DNA of 64,000 nucleotides, from positions 27,991,345-28,055,344 of the forward strand of contig CM035808.1 of the NCBI GenBank assembly GCA_020466095.1, written 5' to 3'. This document shows, in pieces, positions 38,101-50,100 of this stretch. Position numbers and translations under genes: made by a program. Under the pieces are notes generated by a model, which was not told the DNA's origin, did not search any database, and worked only from the letters and a program-made list of their open reading frames with translations. The stretch's first letter is position 1. Every line of letters begins with the position of its first letter. This DNA comes from Chlorops oryzae. Its lineage: Eukaryota; Arthropoda; Insecta; Diptera; Chloropidae.

Positions 38101-41100
38101 GCATATCAATTTAAAACCAAAGTGACAGCTCTACTTTAAAACCGATCTAAGTGACATTAAAGAAGGGAGGATTCAAATACCAAAAACTGATCATATTAAG
38201 TTTGAATAAAGAAATGAAATACCGAATTAATACCACATTTTGCTACTTGGGTATTGTTTTATAAATTGTAAAGAAAAAAAAAAGCCGAAGCCATTGAAGA
38301 ATTTACTGACATTCGCAGCATGGAGGCTCTTAGATCTATCCAACGATGTTAGACTTCTTATCGTTATGTCCGATTTGTGTCGTTCTAAAAAAGTATGCAA
38401 CCAATCCTTCCAGCTGAAATGCTACTGAGAGAATATCGATTCGAGTGAGTTTCCAAAAGCGTGGTTCGATTTCTTTGATGTACTTTAGCAGCTCCAAGAC
38501 CATTTCTCAAGAACAAATCACTTCGAGCTGCTCTGTGCGAAATTCCAAATGGAACTCCAAATGACTTTGACGAAAAAAAAAGCCCATTGAACCTTCTCCG
38601 ACTGCTAAAATTGTCTTTTTCATTGCTCCTAGAGCACATTTTCGTATTTCTTCTTCTTTTGCACAACCAAGAATTTCATATATTAAACAAATTTTAATAA
38701 CATTTTAAAGTGTAATCTGGTATACTATACATCAATACACTGCTTCGTCCAGTGGCGTAGCGAGGACTAATCTAGACGTGGACGAGATGAACTAGCGAGG
38801 CCCTATAACATTTTTTTTATACTTACGAACTATGCCTGTATCCTTCAATCATATGCTTCCTTACATCGGAGTCTGATTTATGCTTAAATATGGTTAGGCG
38901 GGGCCCCTAAGTCCTTTTAAATCGGTTAAAATGACTTCGTGCGAGGCCCCTGTGGGCGCGAGGCCGTGGGCAATGGCACACTGGCTTCGTCTATGTCGCA
39001 ATTCGCGTATTTGGCTTTTCAAATAATTTATTTATTTTCAAAGAAAAAATCGACGAACTAACCTTATAAACGTATAACTGAACTCGAACACCAGTAAATT
39101 TGAATCTCGTTGCTTTCGTTTTCCAGGAGTTAAATCAAAAATCGATCGCTAAAGGAGTTCAAGCGCCCCATTCGAATGCAGTACATGTCCTTTTTCTATT
39201 AGTGCAACGAAAATATGATCATTCCTGTGAAAATTTGTTTATTTCGGAAAAAAAAACAGCACCATATCGCATTGCCCGACCATATCAAAACACCCACCGA
39301 CCATTTTCCTTTTTTTATAAAAAACAAAATCCATTTTTTTTTATTTTTGTTGTTTGAGGTAAACTGAAAAACTCGCCCGAACATGTTAAATATGAAGTCG
39401 AACCGCATTTGTCGAAATCCAATATTGAATTAAAAATTTTACAACCAATTATTTTCCATCAATGCTCTACATTCTAATGAATTTTTCGGTTGAAAGAAAT
39501 CAGCCCCGATTCGAAGAATTGAAATCCATCGATGACGGCGATGATGATGCAAACCAATCGCTCTCGGTCCCCCACTGCCACCGCAAATGCGTTCAATTCG
39601 ATATTCCGGTGTAAATGTTGCAAAAGTTCCGATTTCATTCGGAGGCCCGTGCTGAAAATGCAACTTTATTCCGGATTTCCCTTAATATCCTGGCCATCAG
39701 TTGCAGCATGCCATGTTGAGTATGTGGTAATGTAGGTGCTCGCCTCACCTTGCGTTGTCTTCCGTTCATTGAGCATCTGTGCACACAGTGCTAACCAATT
39801 TAATGGGAGCAGCAGGAACAGCCATAACGATAGCTGTATGTAGCTGTAGGAGCAGCACAGTGGCGGGCGGCGCTTGCAACTCCGCTTGCTCGGAAGCAAG
39901 CATAGGAAGAAAATTGCAAAATGATATAATTCAATGAGAGTTGATTAAATTATCACGTTGATGAAATATGAATGACAAGGCTGTTAAGCTGTTAAGCTGT
40001 TAAGTTATTAAGCGCGTTAAGAGCGCATGGAGCGAGTGAATGTTCGGGTCTAATGGCTTCGAATGGGGAATCGGTTGAATGTTGCCTTTAGTCTTATTTC
40101 AAGTGATTCTCGTGCTTGTCATATTTGCATACAGCTCAGGAAATGGAAGCTGTTGAAGCTAACCTAGCCAAACAGTTTGCCAAAGCTTATGCTAATAGAT
40201 TTTGTCAGTTGGTCTTGACTTGCCGGTGGCATTCATCTGCAATTTTAATTGAAAATGAATGTTGCTCTAGCTTGAATCTTAAATGAAATTTTAATGTTTT
40301 CGAGTATTCAATTATTGTCTTACGTTAATATTGTTAGTTAAATTGAATAACGAAGCAAAAGGAATTCAATTCAATTTTAATTTATATTGTTCTTGAACTT
40401 GCTTTGCTAAAATGTCTTGTTGTCGGAAAGATCGAGATTTTCCTGGGATAACTATCATAGTCGTAGGAAGTTTCATTTCTTCATTTCATAAAAGCGAAAT
40501 TATAGCTATTTTCGGGATCCAATAAATGCTACAAATGCTGTCCCAAAAATAATTACACACTCTGATATAGACGATTGAAAGGACCAAGGCGAAGAGGAAA
40601 TTTTCTGAGGTCAATATTCGATTTTATAATCTTTCAAAAGGCGCCTTTCAAAAGGAAAACTAAAATCAAATTCCGTCGACTTGGAGTGTAAACCAGCTAA
40701 CTCACATTTGGAAAATTTTACAGGACAGAGAAACTTAATTTTCTATCTTAGAAATTAAGCCCGGAATATTGTTGGTTCATTTATAAAATATCGAAAAACT
40801 AACCAACTGAATTTTGGGTTTCCTTTCTAAGATGAAAACATAAATTTGACGCAGTTCTTTGTCTTCCTTGAAAAATTTTTCAAATGTGAGTTAGCTGGTT
40901 TACACTCTAACCCGGCGATATGGTATGGTGAGCGTGGATATATTTTTCTATATCTGTTTTGACTAATATTTTCAATTTTTGTTGCCTTAACCATCGAAAC
41001 CCCCCAAAAAAACAAGTTAAGCTACAATAATAGCTTTACAGTTAAGGTGAGATGACACTACGTGTGCAATGCACGAATATTTCCTCACTGACGTCATAAA

Positions 41101-44100
41101 CATTGCACACGTAATGAAATCGACGAATAATTTGTTTGCTCAAAATAATTCTTACATATTTTTACAAATAAAATGTGTGCGTTGCACGCGTTATGTAATC
41201 AACCCAAATTTCAACTGCACAAACATTTTGTAAAAATATGTACACGTGAAACTGTTTCCTCATACAGTACAATCTGCTGAAATCTCTAAAGTTTGACATT
41301 ATTTTCATTGAAATCTTTTAAAAACGAAACCTAGTAATATTGCGCAATAAAAATGTGTGATTTGTCCATATATTGTGCGAGAAAATGTTATGTGTGCAAT
41401 TGTTTTTCAGATGTGTCACACATTTTTTTGAGCAATTATGTGTGCATTGCACACTTAGTGTCATCTTACCTTTACATCGTCTATTTTTGGACAACATCCT
41501 CTTCAAAGCTTTTAGTATGGCTCGCATCATTGTATAACACCTCCTTTAAGGGGTATAGGCACCTGCGTCCACAGCATTTTAAGTTAATGGGTATCACCCT
41601 CTGGCGGATCGGAGGCCCTGCGACCCTTATTCAGATCTATTGTGCCAATTGGTCCCATTTAGTTTATCTCCACAACATATCGAGCCCTAACCGCCAAATT
41701 GACGTAAGTGACAAAAAACAAATTTTACAGGAGAGCGTTTTTTCTGAACTTGTTTGCATTGACTGGCATACAAATTATAATACTTATAGTGCAATATCTC
41801 CGTCAATATTGAGTATATCGTCGTAATATTTTACTAGGTGATGAGTTTCAGGCTGTCGAACATATTTTCATCAAAAAGTCAATTTCGGAAAAAATGTCAC
41901 TTACGTCATTTTGGCGGTTATGGCTTGATATAAGCTCTGAGAAAGAGTGTAAATGGACTCCTGTTAAAGCCTGACGTAGTTTTTCGGATTGCTCCGAACT
42001 GTAGTGTTCAAGGACTCTTAACGTAACTCTTCGAAGTAGTGCTTTTGCCAAGGCCTCAAGAAAATATAACGCCTAGGAGCATTTACAGAGACCAAACGAG
42101 TTATTTTTAAAGAATTTTTATCTGAAAGAGAGTCCAAACCAACTCTTAAGGAGCATTCTAACAATCATGAAAGATACATTTTGAAGGTCCCAAAAAGCCT
42201 ACACTATTTCCATATTAGGCTCCGTGCTCTTTCCTTCCGAATTGAGGGGCCCATTTAGAGCCCCTGTCGGAGTGATTTAGGAGCATTTGCGCAGAGGAGT
42301 CCTTAGGACACTGTTGCCAGTTTAGGGGAATCTCCCATAAATTAATGAACATTTATGGTCTTAGGGCCTTTTGGCCCTTGTTTTGAGACATTCAGGGGAA
42401 TACTCCTCTAAAAATCTGGCGTTTTTGGTTGTTTGTGAGGAGAAAGACAGTAATGACAAAAAAATTCTACTCTCTAAACTAAAATCTTATGGGAAAATCC
42501 CATTCTCCAGCATTTTCTAGTTCTCTAAGCAAGAAGATCGATTTTTCAAATATCTGTAAGCTGTTTGTGGGTCAGTCTGAAGAAAAAACAGTATAGACTG
42601 GTAGTGAAGCTCTCATGAAAATATGAATTTAATATTGTTTTATTATTTTTTCGATATATGAGCAGAATCGTTGATCATTTCTAACCACGGGTGGCAGTGA
42701 CATTATTAAAAAAATATATTCATATACCTACATATATATTTGGTTAAAAAAACATGTTTTTTTCATTTTTTATGACATGGTATACTATTTGTTTTTCCTC
42801 CCGGGCAAAATTTGTTTGAAAAGAATTTCTGCTCATCGCCGAAAGCTTGGCGCAATAAATTCAACGAAAACTTCCACTTGACGCTAAATGCAAATTTATC
42901 ATTTTATGACAATTTTTCAGCCATCCAAAAACAAAAAAGAAAAGCAAAACACAAAATCCGTTGAAAGCAAAAACAAAAAAAAAAAAAAGGACCAAAAAAA
43001 ATAGAATGAAAAGCGATAGACGAAAAGCGAAAAGGAAAGGCACTCCAGCTTATTGGGACTGGCGTAAAAAATGTAGTCGTGCTTCAGTGCTTTTTAACAA
43101 ATTATGCAAATTTTCTAGCTCTAAAGGAACTCTCCGACGACACCGACTTTGTCTCATATCGAACGAAAAAAAAACAAGAAAAAAAATCACTTTCTGCATT
43201 CTACAAATCCGTATATTCCTAGCGCCGATTTTGGACCTTTCATCTTGAGGGTTGAGAGCTGGCAGAAATATTTGCGCCATTTGAGTGTGGGATATTGGCA
43301 GCACCAAAAGGCCACGACTGGAGGGGGAGTATGACCCTTTGGCATCGTTCATAACTAATGGGAAAAACTAAACGATTTGATGGACCATAAAAATGATGAC
43401 TTCTTATGGTTAAAAGTGGTGCGTGCTCTACCAGTCATAACTGGCTAAAAATATAGCTTTGGCATATACACATATTTGCTCCAATGGCTTGTGTCGATGA
43501 GCCATAGAATTTTATTGTCAAATATACATGTATGTATGTACTTACTGTGTTCAGTGGCGTCCGCATGGGGAAAGAGCTTCACATTCTAAAAGATTGATAT
43601 TTTCTTATTTGGAGTCCTTACATTTCTAAAAATTTGTATATTTGTAGCCCCTTTTTGGTTTATTGAATTCCTGAGCTTAAAATCCGATGCTGACTCCTTT
43701 CATACCTCCTTATTTTCTTCATTGAATAACCTGAAAAAAATACAAAACAAAGTCACATTCCGACAATGCACCCTCCTCGTTTTGTCATTGTCCTTTGTGT
43801 TGTGGGTTCTTTTCATCGCTCTTCGACATTGATGTGTCCCTTCTGATGTGTGATCAATGTGCATAAAAACCCACTCGAAGAGTCAGTTAAATGTTGTGGA
43901 AGATAATCTAATTTGGTCACTTATATGCGAACATTTGAATATTATTTGCTATTATACTTTTAGGCTATTATTGTGCGCAATGACCGCTTTAAGTGGATCG
44001 AAACTGGATGCAGCATAAATGGGAAAATTATGACAAAATAGATTTTTTTAAATGCATTGATGGCGTAAATAGTCTTTATCCTGGCAAAAAATCTTCAGAG

Positions 44101-47100
44101 ATCAGTGTGAGGTCATATGATGAGATTGATATACGACTCGGCTATCAGAAGAATAGTCAGAGAGCTGGCTCGACAGACTTTTCGATAAAAAAAAGTGCAA
44201 CACTGCCCTGCAGTAATAAAATTGGTTTCGGTGTAAAAAAGGTACCAGGCCTAGGTGAGTCCATATAGGAGCGATCACAAATTTATATGAAATGCGACCG
44301 GTTACGAACTCTTCTACTCCCAAAATGAGCGTAGTTGGGTGAGTTCATTTTTACACTTGTATGTTTTTTTCTTTGCTCACCCACATTCAGTGACAAAGGG
44401 ACTCTCCACTAACTCACCCGCAACCAACTCCACACTCTTTGAAAAGGGACTTTTTTTTCTTTTAATGACAGCCCTATGTTAAAAGAGGTGGGTTGAATAT
44501 ATACAAGGGCGTGTGGTACTGACCTCTGTAAGACCGACCCACTGGCGAACAAGGACTAGTTAAACTTACTGCAGCGTGATGACACAATTACAATGTATGA
44601 ATCTGCGTTGAAAAAAAAATTTCAAGCATATTTATAGGGTACAGTGTTGCCAGGTAGCTCCCCCTAAATCTAGGGGGAAAACCCCTAAACTGGCAACACT
44701 GATAGGGTAATTTTTAGTTTTTTCTTATGATGAGGGCTCGGATTTTGTTGACTTTTATAAATTAAAAGCATAATTTATGGAGTAAAAATTTTGTTCAACT
44801 CACATAAAATTAAGATTCAAATCGATTTTTGACTTTAATATGAATTTTTTTCGAAGTAAGGAAAGCGTTTTGAAGTTCAACTTCGCTAAAACTATTCGCA
44901 AAATGTTGTAAGAAAAATTTTTGCCCCATAAGGTATGCTTTAAATTTATAAATGCAACAAAATCCGATGATTTTGGGTAAAAAAAATTTCAACTTTGCGT
45001 TGTCAAAACGGTATGAAGGAGCACTCGGGTACATTAAGCGTACTGCAAGAAATTGTCCAGTTATATTTTTTCTCTATTATTATTTAAAAAATTTTCAAAT
45101 ATTCATACTGATTTGGAAGCTATGAGCCAGAATTGCTAAAAAGCTTGTGCTTCAACCGGCTTGTTCAAGCTTAGGGCTTAAACTTTGTTATAGACAGGAA
45201 AATAGAATATTAAACGGTTTAGGAGATATAGCCATAAGAGCACAACTTAATTCTCGGCCACAGCATTTAAACGAGGCATAATCTAGAAATCGATTCCGAA
45301 TTGATCTCGAATCAGTGCCGTAGCAATTCTGTTTTGCGTGAGGGGGAAAATTATTTTTCCAATTTGCGTGGGGGAAAATTATTTTTTTCAATTTTATTCA
45401 TGGGCAAAAACAAAAATGCGTGGGGGCAAAGTCCCCCTCTTTCCCCTATGGTTGCTACGGCACTGTCTCGAATGAAATACACATATAAGTGGTCTTCACA
45501 TCGATTGATGTATTGACCAGAGCGTTTTGTCAGAAATCCTTGAACAGCTAAATTTATAGCTTCAGGACATTGCACTCAGTCAGCCGTGCCTGTTCTTAAT
45601 CTGTATCGATCTGTTCTGTTTAATTATGCACCAAGTTACTTCCTAAAAAATTGAAATCTGAAGAATAGGGGTGTTCACAAAGGCGTCGGAAAATAGTAAA
45701 GTCGGAAAATTGGAAATTTTTATCTGCTTCAAAAGTTTTGCAAGATACAAAAAAAGTTAAAAAAAATTTTAAGAAGTCGCAATTTTCCGATTTTCCAACT
45801 TTCCAACGTTTTTAACACGCCTTTATGAATACCCCTAATGATTTCATACGAAATGCTATGTCAATTTCAGCCAGGACCAATCGAATACATTTGCTTAAAA
45901 TATATTGAATTAAAAGTAAAGTTACAATACAAAACACACACGCACAGTATAAAAAATTATATAAATATAAAAATAGGAAACAAAGTCTTTGTAGAAATAA
46001 TTGACTCCTCAGTTATTTTTCATCCTCCGACGTGGTGGTTTCCTCTTCGTTGGCTTCGTTGGCATCATAATTTCCAAATGTTAAGTTCACATCGAAAGGA
46101 AGACGATCGAAAATGCTTAGAGGAAGATAGCTGAAGCTCGTTGGCCAAATCATTGCGTCCTCATCCTCTTGCATTGGAATTTGATTCGAGAATCGAATAA
46201 ATTCCTCAAGATCCACATAGAATCGTTTCGAGGTTAGAACTAATTCGATGCGTTGAACTTCAGGAAGCAGGCGAATGTACGTCGATGGATGAAGTGCGAA
46301 GGGCTCTAAAGGCTCGTCTGGACCCTCGTCTTTCTCCTCCACTAACTCTTCCATTGGAGTTATCGCTGATTTTCGATCGTCTACGATAGAATCCAGTCGG
46401 CTCCTTATGGAGTCTTTTCTCATCGTTTGTATTTCGCTCTCTTTCTCCGATAACCTTTTTTCTGCATTTTGTTCTTCCGGTTTTTGCGGTAAAATAGTTT
46501 CCGTATCAATTGGCTTAAATCGTATTGATCCGATAGTTCCCCGTACACTCATCTCTTCTTCCTCTTCTTCTTTTTCAGCTTCCTCCACAATAGTCGTTGG
46601 ACTTTTTGCACGTTTAGGACTCTTTTTTCGATGGTGTTTCGGTTTTCGTTTCTTAGCCGGCCTTTCCTCGACCACTTCGTCTGCGGTGACAGTGACGAGG
46701 CGGAGTTCGGTCATTCGCGGGGTAAATTCGGTTACTGAAAATAAAAAAATGCCCAATGAAAAAGTTAGAAATAATTCACCATAAACAAAGTTACATGCCT
46801 TTGGGTATTAGTTCTTCTGACAAGGTTTTACATAATGTTCGCAATTTTTCCTTAATATACCAATGCTGAGATGCCATCAGTTGTGGGTCGTTCGCTGTAG
46901 GAGGTGGGAATTTTTCATTTATGTTCATAGCAACCGAACGACGATAGACGAATGTATCGAAATAAGTCTGCGAAATAAAGATTCAAGAGGTTTCGATTTC
47001 TTTAATATATGTAGGCTCAATCAACCTCTTCGATTCGATCCTCCACCAAGAAGATTCGCGCCACATCCAAACAATCGCGGCAGGTCTTCAATAGTTCTTG

Positions 47101-50100
47101 GCAAAAAGTAGCAATGCTATCCTCAGTTCCCTCCAGCACTATGAGGGTATGGGAGTTTCCCAAACAAAGCAGCAGACCGGTCAGTCGATCGTCACTTAAT
47201 TGCTCGTATTCACATTTCCTTACAATTTTTTCGACCCGGCCGCGAAAGAATTCAAAAAAATCCAATTCTCTATATCGTTTCTCTTTGTAGGCAACCTGAA
47301 GATCGGACTTGGTGATCTGTAGAAGGTTGTCTTCCCTTATAAATAAGAAAAATTAGTGCGATTTTAGGCAAATTTCAACGCGATATCTCCTAAACTAGGC
47401 GCGACCCCCCCAAAAAAAGTAATTGCAGATTTGGAATCATCTGCCATAACTAGAGACCAAAAACAAAAACAAAGATCCCAGAAATGGCCAGCAACTAAAA
47501 TTAGGCCTATTTTTCCCTTTTACCTTAGTGATTCGGTAGCAGAAATTCTCGATTCCGCTTCAATTTTCTGCTCGATTTCTTCCTCAGCAACTTCACTTTC
47601 TCTCTCCTCGTCAATATGTTCTTCGCTCTGTTCCTCCTCGAGTTGAACGTAATCCTGTGCACTCGTCCTACTCTGCATGTACTTATCCAAAATGCTTGTC
47701 AAACTGGAGTCAATCGATTCCGTCATAATGATATTCTTGGCTAATATGAACACACGCTGATAGAAAGTACAGCGATCGAAATCGTCCAATTCCTTGCTAA
47801 CCAAGTCCGCCAAAGAGTTTCGCACGCGATAGCCTTGCTGCTGCTTCAAGCTCTGTACTCCTTGCCTTGTATAGCGAGCACTTCCCAAGCGCGGCGTTTT
47901 TGGACGATCGATCGGCTGAGCAGTCGACTCGCGATGACGCGATGGCGCTTTACTCCCTGGAAAGGTTGAAGCACGCGCGATGTCTAGGGACTTCAAACGC
48001 TTATTCATGATTGCTGGGGTCTATCTAGGTATTTTTTTTTTTTAATTTTAAAAAAATTTTTTCCTTTTTGAATTTTTAAAGTGTCCGAATGTAAGATTTC
48101 TTGAAGTTTTTCTGCTTTTATTTATTCGCCATATCGACTCGTTGGCATTGGTTACTGTGATTCGCCTTTGTTGATTTCTCAAACGTTTTCATTTCTCTCT
48201 CTCTTATTCTCTGCTTTCAGGTTTGGTTTCAAAATCGACGCGCGAAGTGGCGAAAAACGGAAAAATGCTGGGGCAGGAGCACAATTATGGCAGAATATGG
48301 ACTTTATGGGGCAATGGTGCGGCATTCGTTGCCACTTCCCGAGACCATTTTGAAGTCGGCTAAGGAGAATGACGCCGTGGCACCTTGGCTGCTAGGTATG
48401 GATAATAAAAGTAAATGCAAAAAATGTATCAAATTTCATTTTTTCTATATAAGTATATAGCTAGCCCCATATATAACGTGACCAAGTTTTTTTTTAACCA
48501 AAAATCGGTACAAATACCGGAATTGCATGTGAAAAATCTTTACACATGAAAGAAAAAAAACTATACCACCAAATGTGTATTTTATTTATTCGACTAATAA
48601 TTTTTTTCATTTTACCTGAGAAAATTTCCTCAAAATTGAAGAGCAAAAAAAAAAACAACAGGTCCTCAATTTCGGATCTCAAAAACCCTAGCAATTTCGA
48701 ATATTTTTTTTACCGATTTTTCTACTAATTTCGGTTGATTTTTTATTTTATTTTGCCAGTAGTAAAATTCGGTAAAAAATCCGGTACAAATTGGCAAAAT
48801 CGTTCAATTTCGGTATACCGGTATCTCGCCTCAAGATTCGGTACAATACCGGAAAAATCGGTTCAGTTGGTCACGTTACCCATATGGGAAGAAAACTTAT
48901 CCCTCGAACAGGTCTGGACGAGTATGCAGGTTTATTTTTCTTTAAGAAGGGAAGTACCTATAACGAGTAATCCAGCATACTCTCAAAGTCAAGTGACCTA
49001 CAGTATTTCTATTCCAGCACATTATTGATTTCAAATAATAGCTTTAAGCCCTTAAAGAACCCATCAACCACACTAAATTACCTTACCAACCCCTAACCAT
49101 CTACTTCAGCAAAAAAAAAATTCCTTAAAAATTGAAAATTGTGAACATATTTGACGAACATGTCTAATGCCAGCGTTAAATGCTTATTGTCAGCTGTTGC
49201 GAAACTCCAAAATTACTGAGGAAGCACTCTTCAGTTGACTTATTCGAGCTTCTCGTCCAACTACCCTCGGAAAACCTCGCACAACTAGATAAGCGTGAAA
49301 CTCAGAACGAGACAACACAGAAGGAAAAACGTATTTTGATGCGCAGCACAATGACTTTTCGGATTAACAGCAAAATCGGGAGGGAAAATGATATCTGTCC
49401 AAAAGAAAATTTTTTTCTTTTTCCCTCAATGAGAGTATTGCTTCCCTTTTGGCAGTAATAACCTTCTCATGATGGTTAATAATCGCTTAATAAATACTGC
49501 CGAACAAGTGAAAACGTTTGGTGCGGAAGGAATTGAAGGAAAACTATGAACGAAAATATTTATTGCCTTTTTGTAACGGGCATAAGTTCGTGCTGTTTTC
49601 AAATGATTTTATTTATTTTTTTTATTTTTTATTTTGCGGCTGGGAAATCTTATTTCAATTAGAACCCAACTTTGCTGCCTTTGTAAAAATTAATTAAATT
49701 CACGAAAACTTCCTAAACTGGAGAAAGTCGTACTGAAGAGAAGTTTTGAAGAATTTTCAATGGCTTTTCGGAAGGAAACCGAATGAGAGCTGATTTTCAT
49801 TGTGTATAGTTGATAAATAAAAATGGATGACCTAAATCCCTTTTAAAGATACTCACTGACTGGAGCACATGAAATCGACCTAAAAGGCAAGAAATTTTTT
49901 ACCTCCCTAAGAAGTGACCCAAGAAGCTTCAATTATAAATAATTTTGACTTCACTACCAAGTGCGGTCGGCTTATTTAATCCTTTAATTCGTTCCATATA
50001 TGTGTGCACGTCCTTATAGTCTTTATTAATGGCTTATTTGCCATTTAATCATCTTATTCATTCGTTTATTACTGAACTTGCACACTGTGCAACACAAATT

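Noticed and set aside
41353..41826. 157-codon open frame on the plus strand
   Set aside because: It begins inside a Harbinger-type MITE and runs into an inverted repeat; no known domain and no splice context.
43993..44268. 91-codon plus-strand frame
   Set aside because: Codon use looks fairly even, but no similarity, no start context and no transposon ends around it.
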